Source: CBDDKZ01 sp965230415 (GTDB taxonomy: Bacteria; Bacteroidota; Bacteroidia; Cytophagales; JAAEPT01). Taken from it: DNA of 64,000 nucleotides. The stretch lies in the NCBI GenBank assembly GCA_965230415.1, contig CBDDKZ010000005.1, forward strand, positions 1,302,001-1,366,000, read 5' to 3'. Shown piece by piece: positions 52,740 to 62,300 of the stretch. Position numbers and translations under genes: made by a program. Every line of letters starts with the position of its first letter. Within the stretch, counting starts at the first letter, position 1. The notes under the pieces are model-generated. The model ran no database searches. It was given only the letters and a program-made list of their open reading frames with translations, and was not told the DNA's origin.

Positions 52740-54230
52740 ATGGAGAAGTATGAAATTTGTGTGATTGGTGGTGGTCCGGCGGGGTATGCAGCTGCAATGC
52801 GTGCACTGGACTTAAATTTCAAAACTTTATTAATAGAGAAAGATAGGATTGGAGGGGCAGGCCTTTATAATGGGGCGCTTTCATCTAAAACCCTGTGGGA
52901 GCTTTCCAAGGATATTTCTCATCTTCGCGAACGTATTGATAAATATTCAACCTGTTCTACATTTGATCTTGATTTCAGTCAGATTAAAAAAGAGCTCGAT
53001 GAAGCTGTCTTGCAACGTGGCGACATGCTTGAGTCACACCTCGACGCTTTGAAAGATGAAGGATATAACAATTTGTTTTTTCATAAGAAGGGAAGTGGTA
53101 CGTTAATCAGTGAAAATAAAATAGAGATTACTTATTTAGACGGAAGTAAGGAAACTATTTTTGCTGATAATATTATTTTGGCAACCGGAAGTTCGCCTCG
53201 CAAGCTACCCAATATCCCGATAGACGAAGAAACGATAGTTACCAGTGACAGCATTCATCAATGGAAGGAGCTGCCAAAGAGTCTGGTGATTCTCGGTGCC
53301 GGCGTAATTGGATGTGAGTATGCTACCATTTATTCCAACTTCGGAAAAACGAAAGTTTATCTCATAGATAAAGCACCTCGTATTTTACCTTTTGAAGATG
53401 AGGACGTTGCCAATATGGTTGAAGAACATTTCGAAAAGAATGACATCACCATACACAGAAGTGCAAGCCTGCTAAGAATGGAAAAGGTAGATGGTGAAGT
53501 AGAATATGAGATTCAGAATGGAGATGGTACTACAGAAACACATCGGGTAGAAAAAGCCCTGGTAGCTGTTGGACGTGTTCCCAATACGCAAGGGCTGGGC
53601 CTCGAAAAGGTAGGTATAACCCTGAACAAACGGGGGGCCATAGAAAATGATGATACGCGAACCAGTGTCCCCAATATCTATGCCATAGGAGATCTTACAG
53701 CAGATATCGCGCTGGTTAACGTAGGTGAACTGGAAGGTAGACATGCCGTGAAGCGTATTGCTAAAATGGTGCATTTTGACCTGAAATATGATAACATATC
53801 ATATATCATGTTTCTGAAACCTATTGTTGCCGGTGTTGGATTAAGTGAGAAACAGTGTCGTGAAAAAGGGATTAGTTATCAGGTAGTGACGATGGATTAC
53901 CGCTGTATACCCCGCGCAATAGCCATGAGAAATCCTCCCGGATTCTTTAAGATCATAGTCACCAACGATCAAGAACTAAAAGTACTAGGTATGCGTGCCG
54001 TTGGTGCTCAGGCATCAAGCGCTATTCAGGCGGTGGCCCTGCTTATTTCACAAGGCAAAGGCATTCAGGAAATTGCAGAGCTCATACACCCTCACCCTTC
54101 ACTAATTGAGGGCATACAGGAATGTTGTCGCATGCTGATGGGTAAGTCTATCTTCAAACCACACGTCTTCAAGAATGGAATAGATTACCGTGGTTATATG
54201 TATGAAGAGCAACCCGATGAAGCGAAATAA
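52740..54230 (+). CDS. Dihydrolipoamide dehydrogenase-like flavoprotein without redox disulfide
   Basis: A 496-residue FAD/NAD(P) oxidoreductase of the class I disulfide family. FAD-binding GGGPAGYAAAM is at residues 10-20, the NAD(P) site GAGVIGCEYATIYSNFG near 188 and the FAD motif PNIYAIGDLTADIALV near 314. The CxxxxC redox site is replaced: residues 38-50 read GGAGLYNGALSSK, so Gly 41 and Ala 46 stand where the cysteines should be. The C-terminal HPHPSLIEGIQE keeps the His-Glu pair. CC at about 469-470 is new. It cannot act as a normal dithiol reductase; a transhydrogenase- or quinone-type role is inference. Confidence 0.88.
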   Translation: MEKYEICVIGGGPAGYAAAMRALDLNFKTLLIEKDRIGGAGLYNGALSSKTLWELSKDISHLRERIDKYSTCSTFDLDFSQIKKELDEAVLQRGDMLESHLDALKDEGYNNLFFHKKGSGTLISENKIEITYLDGSKETIFADNIILATGSSPRKLPNIPIDEETIVTSDSIHQWKELPKSLVILGAGVIGCEYATIYSNFGKTKVYLIDKAPRILPFEDEDVANMVEEHFEKNDITIHRSASLLRMEKVDGEVEYEIQNGDGTTETHRVEKALVAVGRVPNTQGLGLEKVGITLNKRGAIENDDTRTSVPNIYAIGDLTADIALVNVGELEGRHAVKRIAKMVHFDLKYDNISYIMFLKPIVAGVGLSEKQCREKGISYQVVTMDYRCIPRAIAMRNPPGFFKIIVTNDQELKVLGMRAVGAQASSAIQAVALLISQGKGIQEIAELIHPHPSLIEGIQECCRMLMGKSIFKPHVFKNGIDYRGYMYEEQPDEAK

Positions 54231-54235
54231 GCGTT

Positions 54236-56470
54236 TTATAAATTAGCCGATTTATACACGTTGACTTCCTGTTCCATTTCTACAAATCGTTGAATTTTAC
54301 TGCTAAACTCAGCCATGTCTTTTTGACTTTTCTTAATAAAAGCATTGTCTCCAAAATTTCCGACTACCGCTTCCATTTCCTCTTCGGAATCGTAAACCGA
54401 ATTTCTGAACGGATTTTTATAATCTTTTTCCCTGCTCACTATGGTGCCTTTAAGCATCATTTGCATGATAGATTCCGCTTTCAACAGATATTGTGTCCAA
54501 TTTTCAGGGTTAATCCCGTCACCTGCCTTCACTTCATATTGTTGCAATAGCACTTTTAATGCGTAGGTTACCACTTTTTCGTTGTAGCGGCTGCCCATCA
54601 GTTTATAGCGGTGGTGCACTTCATCCCATGTGCTGATTTTTTCCGAAATAATATCACTTTTCAATTGTTCCAGGCTTTCCTTAGTCACTAATTGGCCGCC
54701 TAAGTTTATCCATTCAATATTTTCCGGTAGCTCTAAGCTTTTTTGTAAACCGGAAATAGACTGAAGGTGTTGCTTGTCCATCCAGTTCATGATGGTTTTA
54801 ACGGCAAAGAAATGAATCATGTCGTTATAAATTTCATAAGCTTTTGCGCACTTCAGCACCCGAACGGGACGTTTGGACGCTTCCTGGCCTTCACCGTGAA
54901 TAGTAAGCTTATTCACTGTATCCGGGGCGTTGATAAGAAGATCTTTGCCCTTATTTCTGAGAGCGTCCTTGCACATGCCTTCGGCTTTTTCTTCATAAAA
55001 GGCCTGGCCTGTCCAAAGCTCTAGTAATCCCTTGGCCTCAATAATTTCTGTGATGGTATCGGGTGCCAGAAAGTCAAATTCCAACAATTGAGTCTTTACA
55101 ATACGCTTATCCCTGTCTCCGTATTTCCAACTGTTACGCGCCAGTGCGTACATATTGTAAAGCATCCAGTAACCGGGCATCAGATCTAAAGTACCATCGG
55201 TTTCATTATTAATAACGAGCGTAAAAGGAAGTGTGATATTTAGTTCGTACTGATAAGAACCTTTAGACATGAGCACATAACTGGCAAATATAGAGTTATG
55301 TTTCAGGCTTACACAGAGCCCGGGCCAAAAGCCCCGGCCGGCAACCATTTCACCATCATTTCCCCGCGAATTGTGATTAGATCCCAGCGTGGCTCCAGCT
55401 GCGATATTTGTCTGACCTTTTAATACAGAAGCGCAAAGGAATGAGTTATTGTGGTGCTGCTCATGACCTGGGAAAATTAAGGAATTGAGTACTTCACAAC
55501 AAGAAACAGTGGCGTTATCGCCCAGGTAGGAATTAATGAGCCTTGCCCCATATTTTAATTGTGTATTGGTGCCGGTTATAAAACGCACAGCTTTCACGCC
55601 ATAAAATATACGGCTGCCATAACCTACAATCCCATTCACCAATTCTACACCCTCGCCAATCTGGCTTTTGGCACGCGCATTACTGTTAATTGTTAAGTTT
55701 TTGAGTTTATTACCGCCTTTGATATAGGCGTCTGAACCTACTTTTACATCTTTAATTATGGAGCAGTTTTTAATGATAGTGCGGTCACCGATTGTTCCGT
55801 AAAATCCATGTTGTTGCGAGTATTGATTATTAGTCATTTCGGCGAAACGCTGCATTAGTGCCTTGTTTCCGCGGTATTTTGACCACATATAAGCATCTCC
55901 CGCCAGCATACCGTTAAATGGCATTACCTTACGTCCGCCATTCTCATTGCATATTTCCAACCATATACGCTTACTCTCTTCTTCGCCGTATTTTAAAATT
56001 CCGTTACCGAATTTTGCGGTACTCGATGTCATCATTTCATCGATATTAACGAGGATAACCTCGTCACCAATCTGATAGTGTGATAAGAATTTGACGTTGT
56101 TTATAACGACGTTATTACCAATATCGCATGAAACAATAGTACTGTTATATAAGCCGACCGGCAATTGAAGGGAGTGAAATTCCAGAAAAAAGTTACCAAG
56201 TGCACCAATGCGCACCATGCCATAGAACTTGCACCCTTTCACCAGGTTGGGATTGAAGTGGTTTGTTACATAAATCGAGGTCCAGTCATCGGCTGTATTC
56301 TCGTTTTTAACAAGTACTTCTATTTCGTGAGCAGTGAGTTTTCTGTAATCGAAGCGAATGTTATGCTGTTCATCGCGCAGGTAATATTCGTTTTTACCTT
56401 CAGGTAGATATTTTTGATCTACAAAATTATAACCGAGATTACTCAGCGGCTTTTTTGAGATGTTATTCAT
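54236..56470 (-). CDS. DUF4954 family left-handed beta-helix protein
   Basis: A 744-residue cytosolic protein matching DUF4954. The hexapeptide-like turns of a left-handed helix run from about residue 80 to 410 (GNNVVINNVKFLSHYQIGDEV, IGDRTIIKNCSIIKDVKVGS, NARAKSQIGEGVELVNGIVG, LGDNATVSCCEVLNSLIFPG). Conserved GHEQHHNNSFLCASVLKGQT and GSNHNSRGNDGEMVAGRGFW follow. The C-terminal 250 residues are helical. The fold suggests an acyl- or nucleotidyltransferase acting on sugar nucleotides. It is 29 bp downstream of glmS in the same direction, so a link to amino-sugar metabolism is likely. The function is unproven. Confidence 0.9.
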   Translation of the reverse strand: MNNISKKPLSNLGYNFVDQKYLPEGKNEYYLRDEQHNIRFDYRKLTAHEIEVLVKNENTADDWTSIYVTNHFNPNLVKGCKFYGMVRIGALGNFFLEFHSLQLPVGLYNSTIVSCDIGNNVVINNVKFLSHYQIGDEVILVNIDEMMTSSTAKFGNGILKYGEEESKRIWLEICNENGGRKVMPFNGMLAGDAYMWSKYRGNKALMQRFAEMTNNQYSQQHGFYGTIGDRTIIKNCSIIKDVKVGSDAYIKGGNKLKNLTINSNARAKSQIGEGVELVNGIVGYGSRIFYGVKAVRFITGTNTQLKYGARLINSYLGDNATVSCCEVLNSLIFPGHEQHHNNSFLCASVLKGQTNIAAGATLGSNHNSRGNDGEMVAGRGFWPGLCVSLKHNSIFASYVLMSKGSYQYELNITLPFTLVINNETDGTLDLMPGYWMLYNMYALARNSWKYGDRDKRIVKTQLLEFDFLAPDTITEIIEAKGLLELWTGQAFYEEKAEGMCKDALRNKGKDLLINAPDTVNKLTIHGEGQEASKRPVRVLKCAKAYEIYNDMIHFFAVKTIMNWMDKQHLQSISGLQKSLELPENIEWINLGGQLVTKESLEQLKSDIISEKISTWDEVHHRYKLMGSRYNEKVVTYALKVLLQQYEVKAGDGINPENWTQYLLKAESIMQMMLKGTIVSREKDYKNPFRNSVYDSEEEMEAVVGNFGDNAFIKKSQKDMAEFSSKIQRFVEMEQEVNVYKSANL

Positions 56471-56499
56471 ACGTTAGGTAGCGAGTGTTAATTGCCTAT

Positions 56500-58335
56500 T
56501 TATTCGACTGTCACCGACTTTGCCAGGTTTCGGGGTTGATCAACGTTACATCCTTTCAATACTCCTATATGATAAGATAGAATTTGAAGAGGTATGACTG
56601 AAACCAAAGGCATTAGTGCTTCATCTGTATCAGGAACTTCAATTACATGATCTGCCATTGAAGGTATGATGTCATCACCTTCAGTTACAACAGCAATTAC
56701 AATTCCGTTTCTGGCTTTAATTTCTTGGATATTACTTACAATTTTTTCGTAACAACTGTCCTTGGTTGCTACAAAGACTACTGGCAAACTTTTATCTACC
56801 AAGGCAATTGGTCCGTGTTTCATTTCAGCAGCAGGATAGCCTTCAGCATGAATATAAGAAATTTCCTTCAATTTCAAAGCCCCTTCCAGCGCTATAGGGA
56901 AATTATACCCTCTACCGAGGAATAAGAAGCTGTTTGCATCCAGATAGTCTTCGGCCACTTGTATCAATTGATCGTTTAAATGTAGACAGTCTTCTACTCT
57001 AGACGGAATTTGGGCCAGTTCGGTTATCAATCGTTGATATCTTTTGCTTTCTACCGTCTGTTTCTTATCAGCAATTTTTAACGCTATCAAAGAAAGCACG
57101 GTTAACTGAGCGGTAAATGCTTTGGTACTGGCCACGCCAATTTCGGGGCCTGCGTGTGTATAAACTCCTTCGTGCGATGCCCGGGCTATCGACGATCCTA
57201 CTACGTTACAGATTCCAAAAACGATTGCTCCCTGCTTCTTCGCCATTTCGATCGCAACCAAGGTATCGGCTGTTTCTCCCGATTGAGAAATTGCTATCAA
57301 AACATCGCCTTCATTTATCACCGGGTTACGATACCTGAATTCAGATGCATATTCTACTTCGACCGGGATTCGGCAAAGGTCTTCGAACATATATTCCGCA
57401 ACCAGTCCGGCATGCCAGGACGTACCGCAAGCTATAATTATGATTCTGTTGGCATTGGCCAAATTATCGGCGTATTCTCTGATACCTCCCAGGGTAACTT
57501 TTACATCGTCCACATCCAGGCGTCCGCGCAGGCAATCGTGGATGGTACGAGGTTGCTCATTTATTTCCTTAAGCATGAAATGGTCGTAGCCCTCTTTTTC
57601 TATTTCTGCCAGGCTAATGTCTAACTTCTGTATATAAGGTGTTTGTTCTTCGTCTTCTATGTTTTTGAGAATAAGCTCATTGCCCTTTACAATGGCAATT
57701 TCATAATCATTTACATAGACCACCTCATTCGTATATTCGATTATTGGAGTGGCATCGGAAGCAAGAAAGTGTTCGTTTTTGCCTACACCAATGACGAGGG
57801 GACTTCCTTTTCTTGCAGCTATGAGGGTGTCCGGATCGTCGGCAGACATGATTACTATCACGTAAGCACCAATAACACGTTTAAGGGCCAGTCTAATTGC
57901 TGTACGCAGGTCGCACTGGTTATTTTCCTGAATGTGCTCTATAAAATGAATTAACACTTCACTATCTGTGTCACTCTTAAACTCGTGTCCTTTGTCTTGC
58001 AGCTCCTTTTTTAGGGAAGTATAGTTTTCAATAATTCCGTTATGAATCAAAGCCAGTTTACCCGATGGGCTGATATGTGGGTGTGCGTTGCGATCGCTGG
58101 GTTCGCCATGCGTTGCCCAACGTGTATGCCCCATACCGATGTTACTATGCAGGTTCTCTACCTGGATAAACTCTTCAAGGTCGTTTACCTTTCCTTCCTT
58201 TTTGTATACATTGAGACCGTCGTTAAGTAAAGCGATTCCAGCGCTGTCATAGCCTCGGTATTCTAAACGCTTCAATCCTTTTAATAAGACAGGACATGCC
58301 TCCTGCTTCCCTACGTATGCAACAATTCCGCACAT
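56500..58335 (-). CDS. glmS: Glucosamine-fructose-6-phosphate aminotransferase (isomerizing)
   Basis: A 611-residue enzyme that makes glucosamine-6-P from fructose-6-P and glutamine, the entry to UDP-GlcNAc. Cys 2 is the glutaminase nucleophile (MCGIVAYVGK), GHTRWATHGEPS is near residue 74, and two SIS domains follow (ISQSGETADTLVAIEMAK, ASTKAFTAQ, HGPIALVDKSLPVVFV). The protein ends QPRNLAKSVTVE, the family C-terminus. No glmS ribozyme is visible upstream: the 5' gap of about 100 bp is too simple. GlmM, the next enzyme, is encoded at 11 kb. Confidence 0.97.
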   Translation of the reverse strand: MCGIVAYVGKQEACPVLLKGLKRLEYRGYDSAGIALLNDGLNVYKKEGKVNDLEEFIQVENLHSNIGMGHTRWATHGEPSDRNAHPHISPSGKLALIHNGIIENYTSLKKELQDKGHEFKSDTDSEVLIHFIEHIQENNQCDLRTAIRLALKRVIGAYVIVIMSADDPDTLIAARKGSPLVIGVGKNEHFLASDATPIIEYTNEVVYVNDYEIAIVKGNELILKNIEDEEQTPYIQKLDISLAEIEKEGYDHFMLKEINEQPRTIHDCLRGRLDVDDVKVTLGGIREYADNLANANRIIIIACGTSWHAGLVAEYMFEDLCRIPVEVEYASEFRYRNPVINEGDVLIAISQSGETADTLVAIEMAKKQGAIVFGICNVVGSSIARASHEGVYTHAGPEIGVASTKAFTAQLTVLSLIALKIADKKQTVESKRYQRLITELAQIPSRVEDCLHLNDQLIQVAEDYLDANSFLFLGRGYNFPIALEGALKLKEISYIHAEGYPAAEMKHGPIALVDKSLPVVFVATKDSCYEKIVSNIQEIKARNGIVIAVVTEGDDIIPSMADHVIEVPDTDEALMPLVSVIPLQILSYHIGVLKGCNVDQPRNLAKSVTVE

Positions 58336-58365
58336 ATATTAGCTTGATTTATAAGTTTAATTAGG

Positions 58366-58373
58366 CAAATATA
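58366..58373 (-). promoter_or_regulatory. -7 promoter element of glmS
   Basis: On the minus strand TATATTTG lies 30 bp before the glmS ATG. A TTTG is found 28 bp further upstream, too far for the standard spacing. Confidence 0.45.
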
Positions 58374-58439
58374 AAAATATCTGCTATTAATTGAGTTTTG
58401 ACAAAGAAATTGTGAATAATTAACGGCCAAGATTGATTT

Positions 58440-59315
58440 TTATTCTACTTTCGTCCATTTACCGCATAGTTTTTCCGCAGGTAAATGTTGCTCAAGCAAT
58501 CTCAATTCGCTCAACTTTTCGATACAGCTTTGAAGCCCTTTTTTCGACACCACTTTCTTGGTCGACCATTCGGTTTGCTCAAACCATTCTCTTACGTCAC
58601 TTAATTCCAAATCGTAACGTTCGGCAAACACTTCAAAAATGTTGGCATCTTCCATGATTATTTTGCACCTGGCGTTAATAATATCCAGCATATTGTTGAG
58701 CTCGTCATGGTGGTTGATAATGGTTTCATTTCTTGCCACTATTACAAAACAAGGCCATGGGGTAGGCACTTCACCTATCCGTTTTAAAAGACCTTTGTCT
58801 ACATAGGGTTTGGTTGTGAACTTTTCCCAAAGAAAGAGGTTGCTGCTTTTATCGTTTAAGGAAGTAAGTGCGCCTTCGAGTGTATTGATTACGTTGAAAC
58901 GTAGCTTTTTGCTGTCGATCTGGGCTGCGTCGGCTTGTACGAATGCCATTAAATGAGATCCGGAACCGTAACGGCTGATGGCATAGTTGTATTCTTCAAT
59001 GTCATCGAATGATTGAGCTAAACTATCGGCATAGGTGTGTACGCCCCATATCAAAGGACTTTTAACGTATTCCTGTATAATTTTAATACTCGTTCCACTT
59101 GCTATTGATTTAACAGCCCCTTCAAGCAACACAACGGCAATATCCAGTTCTTTGGACTTTAATTTTGCCAGCATATCACCTGTTCCCGCCGGACAATCTA
59201 CCCAATCGACATCGATGTTTTGAAGGGCAAATTCCCCTTCTTCGATTGCTATATGCCACGGGAGATTAAAATGTTCAGGTACTCCACCGACTTTTAATTT
59301 AAAAAATGACCCCAT
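58440..59315 (-). CDS. Periplasmic-binding-fold protein without signal peptide
   Basis: A 291-residue protein with the fold of ABC substrate-binding proteins of the NMT1/SsuA type: LKVGGVPEHFNLPWHIAIEE at residues 7-26, VDCPAGTGDMLAKLKSKELD near 39-58, VLLEGAVKSIASGTSIKIIQ near 62 and AISRYGSGSHLMAFVQADAA near 111. The N-terminus has no signal peptide or lipobox, and no ABC permease or ATPase is near, so it is probably cytosolic. It could be a small-molecule sensor or an enzyme on this fold. It begins 6 bp after the TraB/GumN gene, which suggests an operon. Confidence 0.8.
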   Translation of the reverse strand: MGSFFKLKVGGVPEHFNLPWHIAIEEGEFALQNIDVDWVDCPAGTGDMLAKLKSKELDIAVVLLEGAVKSIASGTSIKIIQEYVKSPLIWGVHTYADSLAQSFDDIEEYNYAISRYGSGSHLMAFVQADAAQIDSKKLRFNVINTLEGALTSLNDKSSNLFLWEKFTTKPYVDKGLLKRIGEVPTPWPCFVIVARNETIINHHDELNNMLDIINARCKIIMEDANIFEVFAERYDLELSDVREWFEQTEWSTKKVVSKKGLQSCIEKLSELRLLEQHLPAEKLCGKWTKVE

Positions 59316-59321
59316 ACCTAT

Positions 59322-62300
59322 CTAATAAAGTTCTTCAGCAATTTCCTGACCGAAATTTACATCATGTTCTTTTAAATTCCTGATCATTTTTTCTATAATC
59401 TCTTTTTTTTCTTTCTTACGCTTGAATTCTTCCTCCTGGCAGTGGTTAAAAAGGCTAAAATCGTATTTTTTTTCTTTGAGCAGCTGGGGAGAGCTCAAGG
59501 CAAGAAACGGCGTTTTTATTCCAAACTCTTGCCGATGGTATTGGAAGACATGAACCTCTGCCTTTTTGCCCTCTATTTTTACTTTATGCGTTTCGATGAA
59601 TTTGATATGTCGCGGTTCATAGCTCATGGCATAATAATTGCCCACCGTATTTAACCAATGTGCCATTTCATACCTGGCAATAAACATCTTATTGTCAAAC
59701 CCTTCATTTAAATCCTGCAAATGTGCTATTTTATTTAACCTGGCCATAAAAATAAATGGGTTTTCAAGTGAATTAAAAACTTCCTGCAGCTGATTCCTGG
59801 GAATACTTCTATTAGCATTTAAAAGGACCAATACTTCAAGCATTTTGATATTGTTGTCGTCAAATGCATGCTGATTGTTAATATACTCATAAATACAGGT
59901 TTCTCTTGGTTTATATTTTAATAAGAGTTGTAAAAATTGTTTGTATTCCTCTTTTTCGAAGTTATAGTCCGATTCCTGAATTTTTGAACATACTTGTTCG
60001 TAAAACAAATTAAGAAAAAGTTTGGTGTCCTCGTCACTTTCGACGGATGTGATTAACTCAGCAACAAGGTTCATAAAGAACTTGGTGTTTGAGGGCAATT
60101 CCAAAACCGGTAAGAGCAATTTTAAATAGCTACTTTGCGTCTCCAAATTGTATGTGAGACTGTTAAAAATCCTTTTTTTGTCATAAAAGCTCAATATTTC
60201 TTCCGAATTGAGCATTCCTACTAATTTAGAAATGGATTTTTTGGAAGGGTGACCAGCATAAAGCTCTGCAATTTTCAGATATAGATTAGAGTCGATCACG
60301 AAATTATTAGCCAAAGAATCAATGCTGTTTACCAGCGACGTATCATTGATCTCCAAGAGTTTGTCAAAAACATTTTGGGTAAGCCTCGTATTTTTGAGGG
60401 TGTCGTCTCTCACCTCCAGTTTAAGCGTTTCTATGAGCAGGGGACTATTAGATCGCTTAAAATGAAACTGGTTAAAAATGGCCATCGCATTGCTTTTTAT
60501 CACGCTATCTTTACTGGAAAGGTCATCAAGCAGTTTGTATAATTTATCTGATTCAAAATCAAAATTAGTTTTGTCTTCACGGAATGTTACTGAATTGGTC
60601 AAAACAGGACACAAGGAATCCAGAAAGTCTGATTGAGGATATATGGCACTTACCAGAATGAAGTTATTTCCATATTCATGAAGGCTGGCACATGTGGTAA
60701 TGTTCGTTTCCTTATTGCTGGCACTCATCGAATAGCCATTTTCTTCAAATTCACAATCATAGCAATCCTCAAAAACGCTATTGAGGTAGTATTTTTTCAG
60801 GGAATCTATATTATTTGTTTGAAAGTATTTCGAAAACTCAATTTCTTTAACCCGCAATACGATCCCGCTTGTAGTATCATAATATTGAACATTTATTTCT
60901 TTTTTAGGTTCTTCGTATTGGTCGGCATTAACATAGCTATAATCTCCCCAGATATCGTGTGTATAGTATTCCGTTACCTTGTCAGTGATGTAGTCTTCAA
61001 AAAATAAAACACCGTATTCATCTGTTACCGCTATGGTATCGTATGCTTTGTATTCGATAGGGGCTGTTTTGAAAGATTTAAAGAACTGCTCGGCATCGGC
61101 TTTGTCTGCACCTTCGGTCATCAAATAATAGTGCCTGTTGCCTTTCAAGATGGAGCGCACAAATAGCTGCTGATGCTTTTCCGGGTGGAAAGACCATTCA
61201 TAAGCCAGGTTATCGCTCTTTAAGTACATTTCATAATTGCTCTTATCAAATTTTTGGATCAGCGTCTCCTTCAAATCTTCCATATAAATTTCCCCATACT
61301 TATCGTAATAGTTAGGAGGAATAATCTCAGATCTTGCGATGTATTTTTTTCCGTTGGAAAGATCCATGCCACTGTATTTTTCCACTACGAAATCTTCAAA
61401 ATAATTCACATTTTCGGTATTACTTCTAAGTAATTTCTGTGTTACAGAAAGTGGGAACTCAACGCTATAGAAATTTCTTGTGCTGTGAATAGTTCTTCTC
61501 GAAGTGATGGTTTCTTGCTTGTTCTTTTGAGGTTGCAAAAAGCGGGCAACAAAGTCAGAGTTGAGTTTTTGTTTTTCCGCTGCCTGGGCATCGAGTATGA
61601 TCACGCCATAAGGTTCGTAAAATAGAGCCGTTTTGTGAAAATGCGATTTCCCGTCAATGAATGTGATGTTCGCTACAGTAGAACTTAAATCCAGATCAGT
61701 TACTTTGCTCGCTTCTCCGAAATTAGAAGTAATAAAATCTTTTATATGGTGCTCTGTGAGCACATGCTTACTATTTTTAGAAAATTGATAAGCCGGTATC
61801 ATAAAAAATTCATAGCCAACTTCACCAATGAAATCCATATGTATTTGTGTTTTAAAATTCCCTTTGTCATATGAAAAGGGAATACCGGGAAGCTTTATCA
61901 GGAGGTCGCTCTCTTCGAGTGCAATTTCATAGTTTTGTAATTTAGATGCATCATATTCATAGTTGATGCTATCGCCATTAAAAGAACCCTGTACTGCCCG
62001 TAGTTTATAACCTTTGTCTCTAAGTATCTGAATAATACCTTCTTCACCGGGCAGATGAGCAGAGCCACAGGTATTAAACATGCTACGTTCTTTCATGAGC
62101 CGATCAATACTTTCGGCCATTTTGTAATTACGCTCAATAAGCAGGCGGTATTTAAACTCCTCAGATGAGAATAAATCCATAAGCGCTTCAATTTGCTCAA
62201 TGTTTCCCTGTTCATAAACCTCAATCATTTCCTGTGTAGGGTCGAAACGTGAGAGAATATCAAAGCGCTCCTGATAAGAGGGCAGCTTTTGACCGGTACT

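Noticed and set aside
57154..57624. 156-residue frame opposite glmS
   Set aside because: It mirrors the glmS coding sequence and has no start signal or recognisable domain.
58336..58439. glmS ribozyme upstream of glmS
   Set aside because: The gap of about 100 bp is AT-rich and too short for the conserved ribozyme core; no fold was seen.
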